A DNA stretch of 64,000 bases from Candidatus Bathyarchaeota archaeon (lineage in GTDB: Archaea > Thermoproteota > Bathyarchaeia > Bathyarchaeales > SOJC01). The stretch lies in the NCBI GenBank assembly GCA_023131225.1, contig JAGLZW010000001.1, positions 35,465 through 99,464 on the forward strand. The letters are read 5' to 3'. A program made the translations under genes and the position numbers. The notes beneath the pieces are model-generated. The model saw nothing but the letters and a program-made list of their open reading frames with translations. It made no database searches and was not told the DNA's origin. Below are positions 9,759 to 18,923 of the stretch, piece after piece (the stretch's first letter is position 1; each line of letters starts with the position of its first letter).

Positions 9759-10418
9759 ATGAATTTAAAGATGTTGACTGTGGGTTCGTTGTTCACAAAT
9801 TGTTATGTTATTTGGTGTGACAAGACTAGAGAGGCGATAGTGATAGACCCAGGGTTTGATCGTCAAAGCGAGGCTGGAAAGGTTTTCCATATTTTGAAAG
9901 AGAACGAGTTGAAGGTTAAGTTTATTGTTAATACGCACGGGCATCCTGATCATACATGTGGTAACGGTGTTGTCAAAAGTGCAACCGACGCATCCATTTT
10001 AATTCACAAGTTAGATGCGAGTATGTTGGGCAAGACAGGGAAAGATTTGGATTCATTGTTTGACTTTCACGTTTTATCACCTATTGCTGACGATTTCTTA
10101 GAGGACGGTGATGTGGTTAGATTTGGGAGGACTGTTTTGCGGGTTTTGCATACACCCGGACATAGTCCGGGAAGCATTTCGCTTGTCGGAGAGGATTGTG
10201 TTTTTACTGGTGATACGTTGTTTGCGGGTTCTATTGGTCGTGTGGATTTGTCTGGAGGTTCAGGCGAGGAGATTATACGGTCATTACGAGAGAAGCTGGC
10301 GGTTTTGCCGGAGAGACTCGTTGTCTATCCTGGTCATGGACCAACATCTACTATTGAGAGAGAGAAGCGTAACAACCCTTTTTTGCAGAGGAATTTTGAT
10401 GTTTCCCTTCTAGGGTAA
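9759..10418 (+). CDS. MBL-fold metal-dependent hydrolase (GloB/YcbL-like)
   Basis: A metallo-beta-lactamase-fold hydrolase of 219 residues. It has the metal motif THGHPDH (59-65), 'HTPGHSPGS', 'FTGDTLF' and 'VYPGHGP', the layout of glyoxalase II-like thioesterases. It lacks the long C-terminal glutathione-binding region of true GloB, so the substrate is open. ATG 9759 is preferred over an upstream GTG at 9735, because GGAAGG precedes it and family members begin at 'TVGSLFTNCY'. It is monocistronic, with a TATA-like element near 9718-9725. Confidence 0.85.
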   Translation: MNLKMLTVGSLFTNCYVIWCDKTREAIVIDPGFDRQSEAGKVFHILKENELKVKFIVNTHGHPDHTCGNGVVKSATDASILIHKLDASMLGKTGKDLDSLFDFHVLSPIADDFLEDGDVVRFGRTVLRVLHTPGHSPGSISLVGEDCVFTGDTLFAGSIGRVDLSGGSGEEIIRSLREKLAVLPERLVVYPGHGPTSTIEREKRNNPFLQRNFDVSLLG

Positions 10419-10762
10419 GTGGTCCACGGCGTTTAAACTGGACTCTCTACTGTGTGTTGCAAATATGAATGCGGGGATGCGCAAATGACTCCTATATTTC
10501 TCTGACTCTTGCTTGGTTTCAAATAGGAGCCTAATAGACAAAGCATGTTTGGCCTTCTGAAGGCCTATGATATTTTCTCCATGCTGCTCTGCCAAAAAAT
10601 CTGCATTATGTGAAATCTTCGATTCAATAGAAAATGGTTCCCGCCCGCGATATAGGTTCCAACTGTTTAGAGTATACGTTTTTCCTTCAGCTCAAAGTTT
10701 CTTTTATTGGAGTTAAATTCTTATGTCTATGCAACCGTTAGGTAGCTTTGAAGTGCTAAACA
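10419..10762. other. intergenic gap, no gene seen
   Basis: About 340 bases separate the MBL hydrolase from the HMG-CoA reductase. The only frames are short and lack family features or a ribosome site. An AT-rich 'AGTTAAATTCTTATG' element near 10711-10725 is a plausible promoter for the downstream gene. Confidence 0.5.
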
Positions 10763-12037
10763 ATGAGTAAGATTTCCGCATTTGCAGGTTTCTACAAGTT
10801 ACCAGTAAAAGAGAGGCTTCGAATCGTTAAAGAATTCGCCAACCTAACAGATGATGAAACAAGTTTGCTCACGAACACAGGTTCTCTATCCCTCGAACTT
10901 GCTGACCGCATGATAGAAAACGTCGTCGGTGCTTTCCCAGTTCCTCTAGGCATAGCTGTCAACTTCCTCATCAACAAGCGAGACTATCTAATCCCCATGG
11001 CTATCGAAGAACCCTCCGTCGTAGCAGCGGCAAGCTACGCCGCAAAGATGGCGCGCGAAGGCGGAGGCTTCTATACCACTAGCACATCACCCATTATGAT
11101 AGGTCAAATTCAAGCAGTGGATATAAAAGATCCATATCGTGCTCGAATGGCAGTCTACGGCTACAAAGAAGACATTCTCAAGAAAGCTAACGAACAAGAT
11201 CCAGTCCTCGTTTCTCTAGGCGGCGGTGCTAAGGATTTAGATGCAAAAATCATCCACACTCCATCCGGCCCGATGCTCATAACCGAACTTTATGTTGACT
11301 GTCGAGATGCTATGGGCGCCAACGCAGTTAACACCATGGCAGAGGCCGTAGCTCCCATGATAGAAAGGATAACGGGCGGACGTGTCTACCTCCGCATCAT
11401 CAGTAACCTTGCCACAAAGCGTTTAGCTAGAGCATACGTGACTATTCCTAAAGAAGCGGTGGGTGGAGAAGAAGTTGTGCAAGGCATAGTACAAGCATAC
11501 CACTTCGCAGCCTCAGATCCTTTCCGCGCAGCAACACATAACAAAGGCATTCTCAACGGCGCAATCGCTGTGGTCATCGCGACATGCAACGATCACCGCG
11601 CCATAGAAGCAGGCGCCCATGCTTACGCTGCCCGTACAGGCCACTACACAACTTTATCTTCATGGGAAAAAAACCAAAACGGAGACTTGGTGGGCTCACT
11701 TGAAATGCCTATGGCGGTCGGTACCATAGGAGGTGCCATACTCACACACCCCATCGCCAAAATCGCACTCAAAATCCTAGGCGTAAAATCAGCTAACGAA
11801 CTCGCCGAAGTTATAACCACAGTAGGCTTGGCTCAAAATCTAGGTGCTCTCCGCGCTCTAGTACATGAAGGCATCCAACGTGGTCACATGCGGCTGCACG
11901 CCCGAAACATAGCAATCGCAGCCGGCGTCACCGACGAACTCATTGACGTTGTCACCGACCAAATGGTGAAGGAACGCAAAATACGCATGGACAGAGCTAA
12001 AGAAATCCTTGAGCAATACCGGAAGACTAAGCCATGA
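10763..12037 (+). CDS. hydroxymethylglutaryl-CoA reductase, class II
   Basis: This enzyme interconverts HMG-CoA and mevalonate, the committed step to archaeal isoprenoid lipids. The sequence is of the class II type first known from Pseudomonas mevalonii. The catalytic set is visible: Glu83 in IEEPSV, Lys261 in THNKG, Asp277 in CNDHRAIEA and His375 in RGHMRLHARN. It also has 'DCRDAMGANAVNTMAE' (179-194) and 'ENVVGAFPVPLGIA' (52-65). The length of 424 residues is normal. It overlaps prs by an ATGA, so the two are co-translated. With no other obvious reductase here, a biosynthetic role is likely despite the 'degradative' family name. Confidence 0.93.
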   Translation: MSKISAFAGFYKLPVKERLRIVKEFANLTDDETSLLTNTGSLSLELADRMIENVVGAFPVPLGIAVNFLINKRDYLIPMAIEEPSVVAAASYAAKMAREGGGFYTTSTSPIMIGQIQAVDIKDPYRARMAVYGYKEDILKKANEQDPVLVSLGGGAKDLDAKIIHTPSGPMLITELYVDCRDAMGANAVNTMAEAVAPMIERITGGRVYLRIISNLATKRLARAYVTIPKEAVGGEEVVQGIVQAYHFAASDPFRAATHNKGILNGAIAVVIATCNDHRAIEAGAHAYAARTGHYTTLSSWEKNQNGDLVGSLEMPMAVGTIGGAILTHPIAKIALKILGVKSANELAEVITTVGLAQNLGALRALVHEGIQRGHMRLHARNIAIAAGVTDELIDVVTDQMVKERKIRMDRAKEILEQYRKTKP

Positions 12038-12915
12038 TAATTCTGCCTGGTCCGGCAAGCCAAGATCTAGCGAAACGTCTTGCAGCAGAGTTGAAAACTA
12101 GGTTAGTTCCTGTCTTTTTCAAGAAATTTCCAGACGGCGAAAGCTACATACGCATTGAAGGCGACGTACAAGACGAACATGTTATAGTCGTTCAAACTAC
12201 AAGTCCACCTCAAGACGAAAGAATGATGCAGCTATTCTTGTTGGCGTCTGCCGCAAAAAACCAAGGTGTTCAAAGAATTACAGCGGTAGTTCCCTACTTC
12301 GCATACGACCGCCAAGATAAAATCTTCCTTCCTGGTGAAGCTTTCAGCGTCAAGACCGTTATTGATATACTTAAAGCGTGTGGAGTCACTCAGATAATCA
12401 CTATAAACGCTCACAACCCCATAGCTTTAGAAGGGCTCAACATTCCCATAAAAGACCTATCAGCCATCACCTTGCTGGCGAAGTATTTCGGAGACAAGAG
12501 CTTCGAAGGTGCAGTTTCGCTGTCGATGGGCAAGAAAGGCGTGGCGACAGCAAAGGAAGCCGCAAATATACTCAAAGGCACATACGACTACATTCCAACC
12601 CGAAGAGACCGGCACACTGGAAAAGTCAGCATCGAAGAGAAGACGCTTAATATTGAAAACAAAGTCGCAATTTTCTTCGACGACATCATAAGCAGCGGCG
12701 GAACAATGATAAAAGCAGTTGCTCACGCCAAAAGCCAAGGAGCAGCAAAGGTGTACGCCGCCTGTGTTCACCCTCTCTTGATGGCTGATGCTAGGGAGAG
12801 AATAATAAAGAGTGGAGCAGACGGAGTTGTAGGCACCGACAGTGTTCCAAGCCCTGTAAGCGTCGTCTCTGTGGCACCAATAATCGCAAAGGCTCTCATC
12901 AACCAAGGAGCCTAA
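12034..12915 (+). CDS. prs: ribose-phosphate pyrophosphokinase
   Basis: Makes PRPP from ribose 5-phosphate and ATP for nucleotide, histidine and NAD synthesis. The flexible loop and ATP region (FPDGESYIRI; VVPYFAYDRQDK) and the C-terminal PRPP loop 'IFFDDIISSGGTM' near residue 213 are present. The length of 293 residues fits archaeal Prs. The start overlaps the HMG-CoA reductase stop (ATGA). Confidence 0.95.
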   Translation: MIILPGPASQDLAKRLAAELKTRLVPVFFKKFPDGESYIRIEGDVQDEHVIVVQTTSPPQDERMMQLFLLASAAKNQGVQRITAVVPYFAYDRQDKIFLPGEAFSVKTVIDILKACGVTQIITINAHNPIALEGLNIPIKDLSAITLLAKYFGDKSFEGAVSLSMGKKGVATAKEAANILKGTYDYIPTRRDRHTGKVSIEEKTLNIENKVAIFFDDIISSGGTMIKAVAHAKSQGAAKVYAACVHPLLMADARERIIKSGADGVVGTDSVPSPVSVVSVAPIIAKALINQGA

Positions 12916-12921
12916 ACCTTA

Positions 12922-13959
12922 GTGCCTTCGCTCTTCTTTCTTCTCTCGGGTGAACATGAAACGCTTCCGTTCGCGGAACTGAAAGCAATTCTGGAGACCG
13001 AAGGCATCGTTTATGAAGAGGTGCAAACGCTACCACAGATTCTGCGGCTGGACGCGGTTATTGATGCAGTCAAAGCGGTTGAAGGACGAGCCGCATTGAC
13101 CCGAGTTTGCTGTCAGGAACTGTTCTGTTGTAAAGCTTCTTTCACCGAAATCGTGAAGGCCATGCAGTCAGTCATGTTGGAAAACCTTCTCACCTCGGGT
13201 GAGAGTTTTGTTGTGCGTGTTCGGCGGGTAGGTGAGGCAGCGCGAAATTTGGTTGGTATGAATTTAGAACGGAAGCTTGGCGAACTGATTTTGAACAAGG
13301 CTAAAGGAGCAAAAGTCAACCTTAAACAGCCACAGAAAACTTTCTTCGGAACGATAACTGATGACACCTTTCTTTTTGGATTGAAACTTGCAGAAATATC
13401 GCCCACTCCTTTCATGCAGAGGCGACCGCGAAAACGTCCCTTTTTTCATCCGTCAGCCATGCCTGCGAAGTTGGCGAGATGTATGGTTAATTTGGCCAAG
13501 CCTAATAGAGGTGATTTGGTTCTTGACCCTTTCTGCGGTACTGGCAGCTTTCTCATAGAGGCTGGTTTGCTAGGCTATCGGGTGTTGGGCTTTGATGCTA
13601 AGAAGCGCATGGTTCGAGGGAGCTTGCGGAATCTGAGGTTTTTCAACGTAGACTGTGAGGGTTTGGTGCTTGCAGATGCTAAGCATTTACCGTTAATGAA
13701 GGTGGACTGCATTGTTACAGACCCGCCATATGGTCGCTCCGCATCCACAATGGGATACACAACAGGGCAAATTATTCAGGATTTTCTAGCAATGTCCAGT
13801 AACAGAATAGCGAAACGAAAACGCATATGCATAGCCGCTCCTAAAACGGTTCACATAGGCGAGATAGCTGAAACGTTAGGTCTTAGACATGTTCAGTCCC
13901 ACTTTGTTTATGTACATCGAAGTCTCACAAGAGAAATAGCTGTGTTGGAGAATGCGTAG
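12922..13959 (+). CDS. tRNA (guanine10-N2)-dimethyltransferase, THUMP type
   Basis: A Trm-G10-type enzyme that methylates N2 of G10 in tRNA. It has an N-terminal ferredoxin-like/THUMP region and a C-terminal Rossmann methyltransferase with 'VLDPFCGTGSFLIEAGLLG' near residue 196 and the catalytic motif TDPPYGR at 266-272. The start is GTG 12922, 6 bases after prs. The gene ends immediately before rnz (TAG then ATG), in a cluster of tRNA-processing genes. Confidence 0.9.
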   Translation: MPSLFFLLSGEHETLPFAELKAILETEGIVYEEVQTLPQILRLDAVIDAVKAVEGRAALTRVCCQELFCCKASFTEIVKAMQSVMLENLLTSGESFVVRVRRVGEAARNLVGMNLERKLGELILNKAKGAKVNLKQPQKTFFGTITDDTFLFGLKLAEISPTPFMQRRPRKRPFFHPSAMPAKLARCMVNLAKPNRGDLVLDPFCGTGSFLIEAGLLGYRVLGFDAKKRMVRGSLRNLRFFNVDCEGLVLADAKHLPLMKVDCIVTDPPYGRSASTMGYTTGQIIQDFLAMSSNRIAKRKRICIAAPKTVHIGEIAETLGLRHVQSHFVYVHRSLTREIAVLENA

Positions 13960-14886
13960 ATGAGCTTACAAGTCATTTTTCTTGGGACAGCAGGCAGCGT
14001 GCCTACGCCTACTAGATCGTTACCAGCCATTGCAATACGGAGAAAAGGCGAGCTAATTCTCTTCGATTGTGGCGAAGGCGTTCAACGTCAAATGGTGAAG
14101 GCAGGTTTAGGCTTTAACAAGAAAATGAAGGTATTTATAACTCACATGCACGGTGACCATATGCTTGGCTTACCCGGGCTAATCCAGACAATGTCACTGC
14201 TAGACCGCACAAGGAAACTTGAAATCTACGGGCCAACAGGCTTGGAAGATTTTATTGAAGCCATCGAAAAAACTGTGCAGTTCACTCTTACGTTTCCTCT
14301 TCAAATAACCGAAATTAAACATGGAGGGCTTGTCTGCGAAGAGAGAGAATACGAAATATATGCTGCATGGGCAGACCACGCGGCTCCTGCATTCGCTTAC
14401 AGCTTTGTTGAAAAGCCACGCCCAGGCAAATTCTATCCTGAAAAAACTAAAGCGTTAGGAGTCCCTGAAGGGGTGTTGTGGTCAAAACTTCAGCACGGGT
14501 CAGCCATAAAGCTGCCAAACGAAAGAGTTGTTGAGCCCGAAGAAGTGGTTGGTCCACCGAGACCAGGAAGGAAAATCGTCTATACTGGGGACAGCAGATC
14601 TACAAAGTCTCTAGGGAAGTTGGCTAAAAACGCTGATCTACTGATCCACGACTGCACTTTCGATGATGAACTTGCAGAAAGAGCCACGGAGGACGGGCAT
14701 TCTACACCGCGCCAAGCCGCGAAAACTGCAAAAAAAGCTAAGGTGAAGCGGTTGATTCTGACGCATATCAGTGCACGTTATAAGACGCCCAATTTGCTGT
14801 TGAATCAAGCTAGGAAAGCCTTTGTGAATGTTGATGTGGCTGAAGATTTTATGAAAATCGATCTGCCGCTGCTTGATGTTAAGTGA
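13960..14886 (+). CDS. rnz: ribonuclease Z
   Basis: The tRNA 3'-end endonuclease of the beta-lactamase fold. The metal motif THMHGDH is at 61-67, the N-terminal 'FLGTAGSVPTPTRS' is typical, and 'YTGDSRST', 'HDCTFDDE', 'GHST' and 'LTHISARY' supply the other ligands. 308 residues, the short archaeal/bacterial form. It follows the G10 methyltransferase with no gap and converges with the next gene, overlapping it by 8 bases. Confidence 0.95.
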   Translation: MSLQVIFLGTAGSVPTPTRSLPAIAIRRKGELILFDCGEGVQRQMVKAGLGFNKKMKVFITHMHGDHMLGLPGLIQTMSLLDRTRKLEIYGPTGLEDFIEAIEKTVQFTLTFPLQITEIKHGGLVCEEREYEIYAAWADHAAPAFAYSFVEKPRPGKFYPEKTKALGVPEGVLWSKLQHGSAIKLPNERVVEPEEVVGPPRPGRKIVYTGDSRSTKSLGKLAKNADLLIHDCTFDDELAERATEDGHSTPRQAAKTAKKAKVKRLILTHISARYKTPNLLLNQARKAFVNVDVAEDFMKIDLPLLDVK

Positions 14887-15661
14887 GCAGTTTTTGCAGC
14901 GTTGCTATGCTTTCCTTTATGTTGCAGTAGGATTCTACCATTACAATTCCCTTGAAACCTGCTTTTTTAATGCCTTCTGCGAATTGTTGCCAATTTACAG
15001 TGCCATAGCCGACTCCTAGGTGTACGTCTTGTTTTCCTTCGTTGTCATGTGCGTGGATGTGAACAATCTTCTTGCCAAAAGCTTCTATTAAAGCGTGAGT
15101 TTGACCGTTGATGTTAGAGTGCCCCACGTCTAAGACTAAATCTAAGTCTTCGCCGAGATCATTGAAAAAATGGGAAAACTGCTCAACATTTGCCACCAAG
15201 AAACCATATTGTGCTGGAACGTTTTCAACTACAATCTTTATCCCATGCATTCTGGACAGCTTCAGTAGATTCTGCACCGATTCAATGTTTGTTTTCCAGT
15301 CCACACCTGGATAAAAGCCACTTATCCCCGTCCGCAACCCTGAATGAAACACCATTAGACGGCATTCGAGTTGTCGTGCAAAAACCATAGATTTCTCAAG
15401 TCGTTTAAGAATAAAATTGCGCAAATCTTCTGCTGGTGCAGCGATGTTTATACTTGCGAAGGGCGCATGCAACGTGTATGTCAAGCCTTGTGACTCACCA
15501 ATTTCCTTAAGCTTTTTCACTCGCCCTTGGTCGAGTCTGTGCCAACCATCATCAATCAGCTCTACATAGTTCACTGTTACCTCTTGCAGCCTTTGACAAA
15601 GGCTAGAAAAAGGCTCACCTAAACAATGTAGCATAGACAACCCGATTTTAATCTTGGTCAT
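14879..15661 (-). CDS. sugar phosphate isomerase/epimerase-like TIM barrel
   Basis: A 260-residue AP-endonuclease-2/xylose-isomerase-fold barrel. It shows 'HAPFASINIAAP', 'MVFHSGL', 'VVENVPAQ', 'LVLDVGHSNING' and 'IHAHDNEGKQDVHLGVGYGTVNW', which carry the metal-binding His, Glu and Asp of the fold. The family includes endonuclease IV and many sugar epimerases; the substrate cannot be told from sequence. It converges on rnz. Confidence 0.8.
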   Translation of the reverse strand: MTKIKIGLSMLHCLGEPFSSLCQRLQEVTVNYVELIDDGWHRLDQGRVKKLKEIGESQGLTYTLHAPFASINIAAPAEDLRNFILKRLEKSMVFARQLECRLMVFHSGLRTGISGFYPGVDWKTNIESVQNLLKLSRMHGIKIVVENVPAQYGFLVANVEQFSHFFNDLGEDLDLVLDVGHSNINGQTHALIEAFGKKIVHIHAHDNEGKQDVHLGVGYGTVNWQQFAEGIKKAGFKGIVMVESYCNIKESIATLQKLLT

Positions 15662-15680
15662 AGCAGTTCACTATCCACCG

Positions 15681-15836
15681 CTAGATAGCATTAAGAGTTT
15701 GGCTTGTTCTCAAGATTTTTACTTCTCTTTTCGCCATTACTTCCGATACTTCAAGGCTTGACTGAAAACCCTGAACGGTCACTATGTCCATGGCTCCGCC
15801 ACCGCATGAGACAATAGTCCTCATTGTTAGTTCACT
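15681..15836 (-). CDS. possible small protein of 51 residues
   Basis: An open frame from ATG 15836 to a stop at 15681, beginning MSELTMRTIVSCGGGAMD, lies between the barrel protein and UPF0201. It has no recognisable domain and no convincing ribosome site. It may be a real small gene or chance. Confidence 0.25.
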   Translation of the reverse strand, partial: SELTMRTIVSCGGGAMDIVTVQGFQSSLEVSEVMAKREVKILRTSQTLNAI

Positions 15837-15888
15837 CATTTGAAAGAGAATAGTAGAAACGCGTGATTGAAGTTTATATCTTTCCGTC

Positions 15889-16290
15889 TTACACGGTTCT
15901 GGGTGCAAGCCAATCGATAAGTTTCAATGAATGATCACTTTTTATTTTGACTTTTATTGGCCCAAGGGGGCTTTCTGCAACTGGTTCGCAGAAGGAAACG
16001 TGGCCTGCGTAGGCGACTTGCTTGTTCAAATAAAACGTGATAGTGTTTCCCTTTAAGCCGTGAAACAGTACACCTCGTGCCGCATCTCTGATGCGTTCTC
16101 TTCGCAGAAGATTGCCAAACTTTGACAGGATTTCTACATCTTTAACTCGAGCTACGAGTAAGCTACCTCTGCGCAGAGGTTTCTCTTCAAGTTCCAAAGT
16201 GCCAAACATGTTTTCTGCGGCTTGCCTGACTTTATCCGCATCTTCAGTAGGGTTAACCTCGACTTCTACATGCACGTTTACTTTGTCCAT
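15889..16290 (-). CDS. UPF0201 RNA-binding-like protein
   Basis: A 133-residue member of the archaeal UPF0201 family (COG1931). It has the typical start VNVHVEVEVNPTEDADKV and end 'PLGPIKVKI'. The fold is ribosomal-protein-L5-like and RNA binding is assumed, but the function is unknown. It overlaps the upstream UPF0200 kinase-like gene by 38 bases. In Archaeoglobus the two are annotated as one UPF0200/UPF0201 fusion, which supports a joint role. Confidence 0.85.
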   Translation of the reverse strand: MDKVNVHVEVEVNPTEDADKVRQAAENMFGTLELEEKPLRRGSLLVARVKDVEILSKFGNLLRRERIRDAARGVLFHGLKGNTITFYLNKQVAYAGHVSFCEPVAESPLGPIKVKIKSDHSLKLIDWLAPRTV

Positions 16291-16840
16291 TTTTCGTCAC
16301 TTTCTCCAAAAACTTGAGCACTTCTTTCTCGAGCGCGGCTTTTTTTCCTTCATTCACTATCATCACATCTGCAGAAGCGATAACGCTGCCAAGCCCAACG
16401 CGGAGTTCTCGCCAATCCCGCTCCAGAAATGTTTCCCAACTGGCTGGGTCATCGCTTCGTTTACGTTTAAAGAGCCTTTTGAACCGTGTTTCGGGCGAGG
16501 AGTGAATAGCTAAGAGCTTGAATTTCACAAAGTACTTTTGGAACTCGTCTGCCTCATAGAGACTGCGAATCCCGTCAACAATAACAACTTTATCCTTCAC
16601 TTCCCCAATTTTTGGGACACACCGTTTCGCCACCACTGCAGGGCCGCCTTCTTGACGCATCGTCAGCATAACTTTACCCACGTTTTCAGGCGTCGGCTCT
16701 AAACCTCGGAGTTCTGTTTCTTCTCTTACTTCATCACCCATAACAACAACGCCGCAACCCATTTTCTTAGCAACTTCAACCACCGTTGCTTTTCCTGCAC
16801 CAGGCATCCCTGCAACTCCGACAACGATCTTCCTCTTCAA
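16253..16840 (-). CDS. UPF0200 P-loop nucleotide kinase-like protein
   Basis: A 195-residue P-loop protein with Walker A GMPGAGKAT (11-19) and a lid-like basic region 'FKRLFKRKRSDDPASWE'. It is related to dephospho-CoA and adenylate kinases but belongs to the archaeal UPF0200 family of unknown substrate. TTG 16840 is the likely start, directly before the conserved strand. It is coupled to UPF0201 by overlap. Confidence 0.82.
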   Translation of the reverse strand: MKRKIVVGVAGMPGAGKATVVEVAKKMGCGVVVMGDEVREETELRGLEPTPENVGKVMLTMRQEGGPAVVAKRCVPKIGEVKDKVVIVDGIRSLYEADEFQKYFVKFKLLAIHSSPETRFKRLFKRKRSDDPASWETFLERDWRELRVGLGSVIASADVMIVNEGKKAALEKEVLKFLEKVTKNGQSKRACRSRG

Positions 16841-16924
16841 TACCTATACAACCTACAATCTTAGCTTTTAGGTTAAAAGTTCTTATAAATGGTGTACACT
16901 GAAACTATGAAAGAAGGATTCAAG

Positions 16925-17494
16925 ATGCAAGAACCCATCCGCAGCTTCATAGCTTTTGACATCGATAATGAAGAAGTTCTGAAACGGCTATCCGAGACCC
17001 AAGAGAAGCTTGTAAGAACTGGTGCCGCTTTGAAACTTGTCAAGCTGGAAAACATTCACATCACGATGCGTTTCTTAGGAAGCATACAGCCAAACATGGT
17101 TGACAGGATTCACAAAGAAATGGAACAAGTGCCATTTACCTCCTTCGATGTGGAGATTCGAGGAGTAGGCGCCTTTCCCAAGCTCAAATATCCGCGCGTT
17201 GTCTGGGTAGGCATCCAAAAAGGCTCTGAGAACCTTAAAGACGTTTTTAACCAGTTGGAGTCACGTCTTCGAAAACTAGGATTCAAGCCGGACTCGAAAG
17301 GATTCAGCCCCCACATCACAATCGCTAGGGTAAAAACAGGTCTTAATAAAGCAGAGCTTATTCGTTGCATAAATGAGTTAACGAATTACGAGTTCGGAGT
17401 TTTAAAAGCAGATTGCCTGAAGCTTAAGAAAAGCGTCTTGACACCTGAAGGCCCCATATACTCTATCTTGAAAGAAGTTTGCCGGGAGAGCTAA
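16925..17494 (+). CDS. thpR: RNA 2',3'-cyclic phosphodiesterase (2H family)
   Basis: A LigT/ThpR-type 2H phosphoesterase that opens 2',3'-cyclic phosphates or joins tRNA halves in vitro. Two HxTx motifs are intact: HITM at 45-48 and HITI at 130-133. The start at ATG 16925 has AAGGA 6 bases upstream, and the family begins at 'IRSFIAFDI'. It lies 10 bases before cca, fitting a tRNA-end-processing unit. Confidence 0.92.
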   Translation: MQEPIRSFIAFDIDNEEVLKRLSETQEKLVRTGAALKLVKLENIHITMRFLGSIQPNMVDRIHKEMEQVPFTSFDVEIRGVGAFPKLKYPRVVWVGIQKGSENLKDVFNQLESRLRKLGFKPDSKGFSPHITIARVKTGLNKAELIRCINELTNYEFGVLKADCLKLKKSVLTPEGPIYSILKEVCRES

Positions 17495-17504
17495 GGCGTT
17501 TATA

Positions 17505-18923
17505 ATGGTTTCAAAGCTTGAAAGAATACTTCAAAAAATCTTGGAAAATACCACGCCTACCTTCGAAAAGAAAAAACGCGTTCTTGCATTGGCGAAAAAG
17601 CTTACACGAAAAGTAGAAGGAGTTGCACTGAAAGCAGAGTTAGATGTGGAAGTACGTGTTGAAGGGTCGATTGCAAAAAACACATGGCTAAGAGAATCGC
17701 CAGACATCGACATTTTCATGCGTGTCCCCTCAACTGTGCCGCGAGAAGCTTTTGGCACTACATGTTTAGATATTGCACGAAAGGCGACAGCAGGCGCTGA
17801 ACAAATTGAACGCTTCGCAGAACATCCATACTTAGAGGCTGTCATAGACGGAACTCGAGTGAATATTGTCCCTTGTTATCGAGTAAAAAAAGGAGAATGG
17901 AAAAGCGCAACCGACCGCACGCCTTTTCATACTGACTACGTGAAACCTTTGCTAAATGAGAGAATTTGCAGCGAAATTCGCCTTTTGAAACGATTCATGA
18001 AAGGCATTGGTGTTTATGGTGCTGAAATTAAAGTAGGCGGCTTCAGTGGATATCTTTGTGAGCTCCTTGTGCTCTTCTACGGGTCCTTTCTTCAAGTTTT
18101 AAAGGTTGCAAGCAGTTGGAAGGCTCGAACGTTCATCGACCTAGAGGGTTATTATGATAGGCCGGCCGATGAATTGCACTTAATCTTTGAAGAACCTTTA
18201 GTTATAGTTGATCCGGTTGATAAGGAAAGAAACGCAGCATCGGCAGTGAGACAAGAGCGATTGGATGAATTTGTTGCGGCATCAAGAGTCCTGCTAGATA
18301 AGCCAAGTACACAGTTATTTTATCCTTCAAAAACAAAGCCTCTCAGCTCCGAAGAGCTACTACAAGCAGTGAGAAAGCATGGCTCAAGCCTAATCTTTAT
18401 ACAGTTCGGAAAAGTGAAAGCGGTCTCTGACATTCTTTGGGGGCAGCTTTACAAATCCCAAAGATCGCTTCGAAAACTTGTTAGACAGCACGACTTCCGC
18501 ATTGTCCGTGACGCTGTATGGAGTGATGAAAAAAACCTAAACATATTTCTTCTGCAAGTAGAGCATCGTTTTCTGCCACCTTTGAAGAAGCATCTTGGGC
18601 CGCCTTTAGAGAAGAGGAATGAATGTGAGAAATTTCTTAGAAAACACACTGGTTCTCCACGGACATTGTCTGGACCTAGAATCGAAGAGGGACGATGGGT
18701 AGTGGAAATAGTTCGGAAGCATACGAGTGTTATCAAATTGCTAGAGGCTAAGTTGAAAGGTGGAGGGAGAAACGCTGGCGTAGCGAAACTTGTTTCCCAA
18801 GCTGTTGCGAAGAACCTGAAAATTTTGGTTAATGAAGAAATCCTTACAACATATTCACATAATCAAGACTTTGCGAAATTCTTAACTGAGTATGTCAAGG
18901 GAAAACCAAAATGGTTAAATTGA
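17505..18923 (+). CDS. cca: CCA-adding tRNA nucleotidyltransferase (archaeal class I)
   Basis: Adds or repairs the 3' CCA of tRNA. The polymerase motif GSIAKNTWLRESPDIDIFM gives Gly54-Ser55 and catalytic Asp68 and Asp70, followed by the archaeal class I body and tail domains. 472 residues is standard. tRNA-Met here lacks an encoded CCA and needs this enzyme; tRNA-Asn and tRNA-Gln encode CCA. Confidence 0.95.
   Translation: MVSKLERILQKILENTTPTFEKKKRVLALAKKLTRKVEGVALKAELDVEVRVEGSIAKNTWLRESPDIDIFMRVPSTVPREAFGTTCLDIARKATAGAEQIERFAEHPYLEAVIDGTRVNIVPCYRVKKGEWKSATDRTPFHTDYVKPLLNERICSEIRLLKRFMKGIGVYGAEIKVGGFSGYLCELLVLFYGSFLQVLKVASSWKARTFIDLEGYYDRPADELHLIFEEPLVIVDPVDKERNAASAVRQERLDEFVAASRVLLDKPSTQLFYPSKTKPLSSEELLQAVRKHGSSLIFIQFGKVKAVSDILWGQLYKSQRSLRKLVRQHDFRIVRDAVWSDEKNLNIFLLQVEHRFLPPLKKHLGPPLEKRNECEKFLRKHTGSPRTLSGPRIEEGRWVVEIVRKHTSVIKLLEAKLKGGGRNAGVAKLVSQAVAKNLKILVNEEILTTYSHNQDFAKFLTEYVKGKPKWLN

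Noticed and set aside
10410..10595. 61-codon minus-strand frame after the MBL gene
   Set aside because: No ribosome site, no family features and partial overlap with the MBL gene end.
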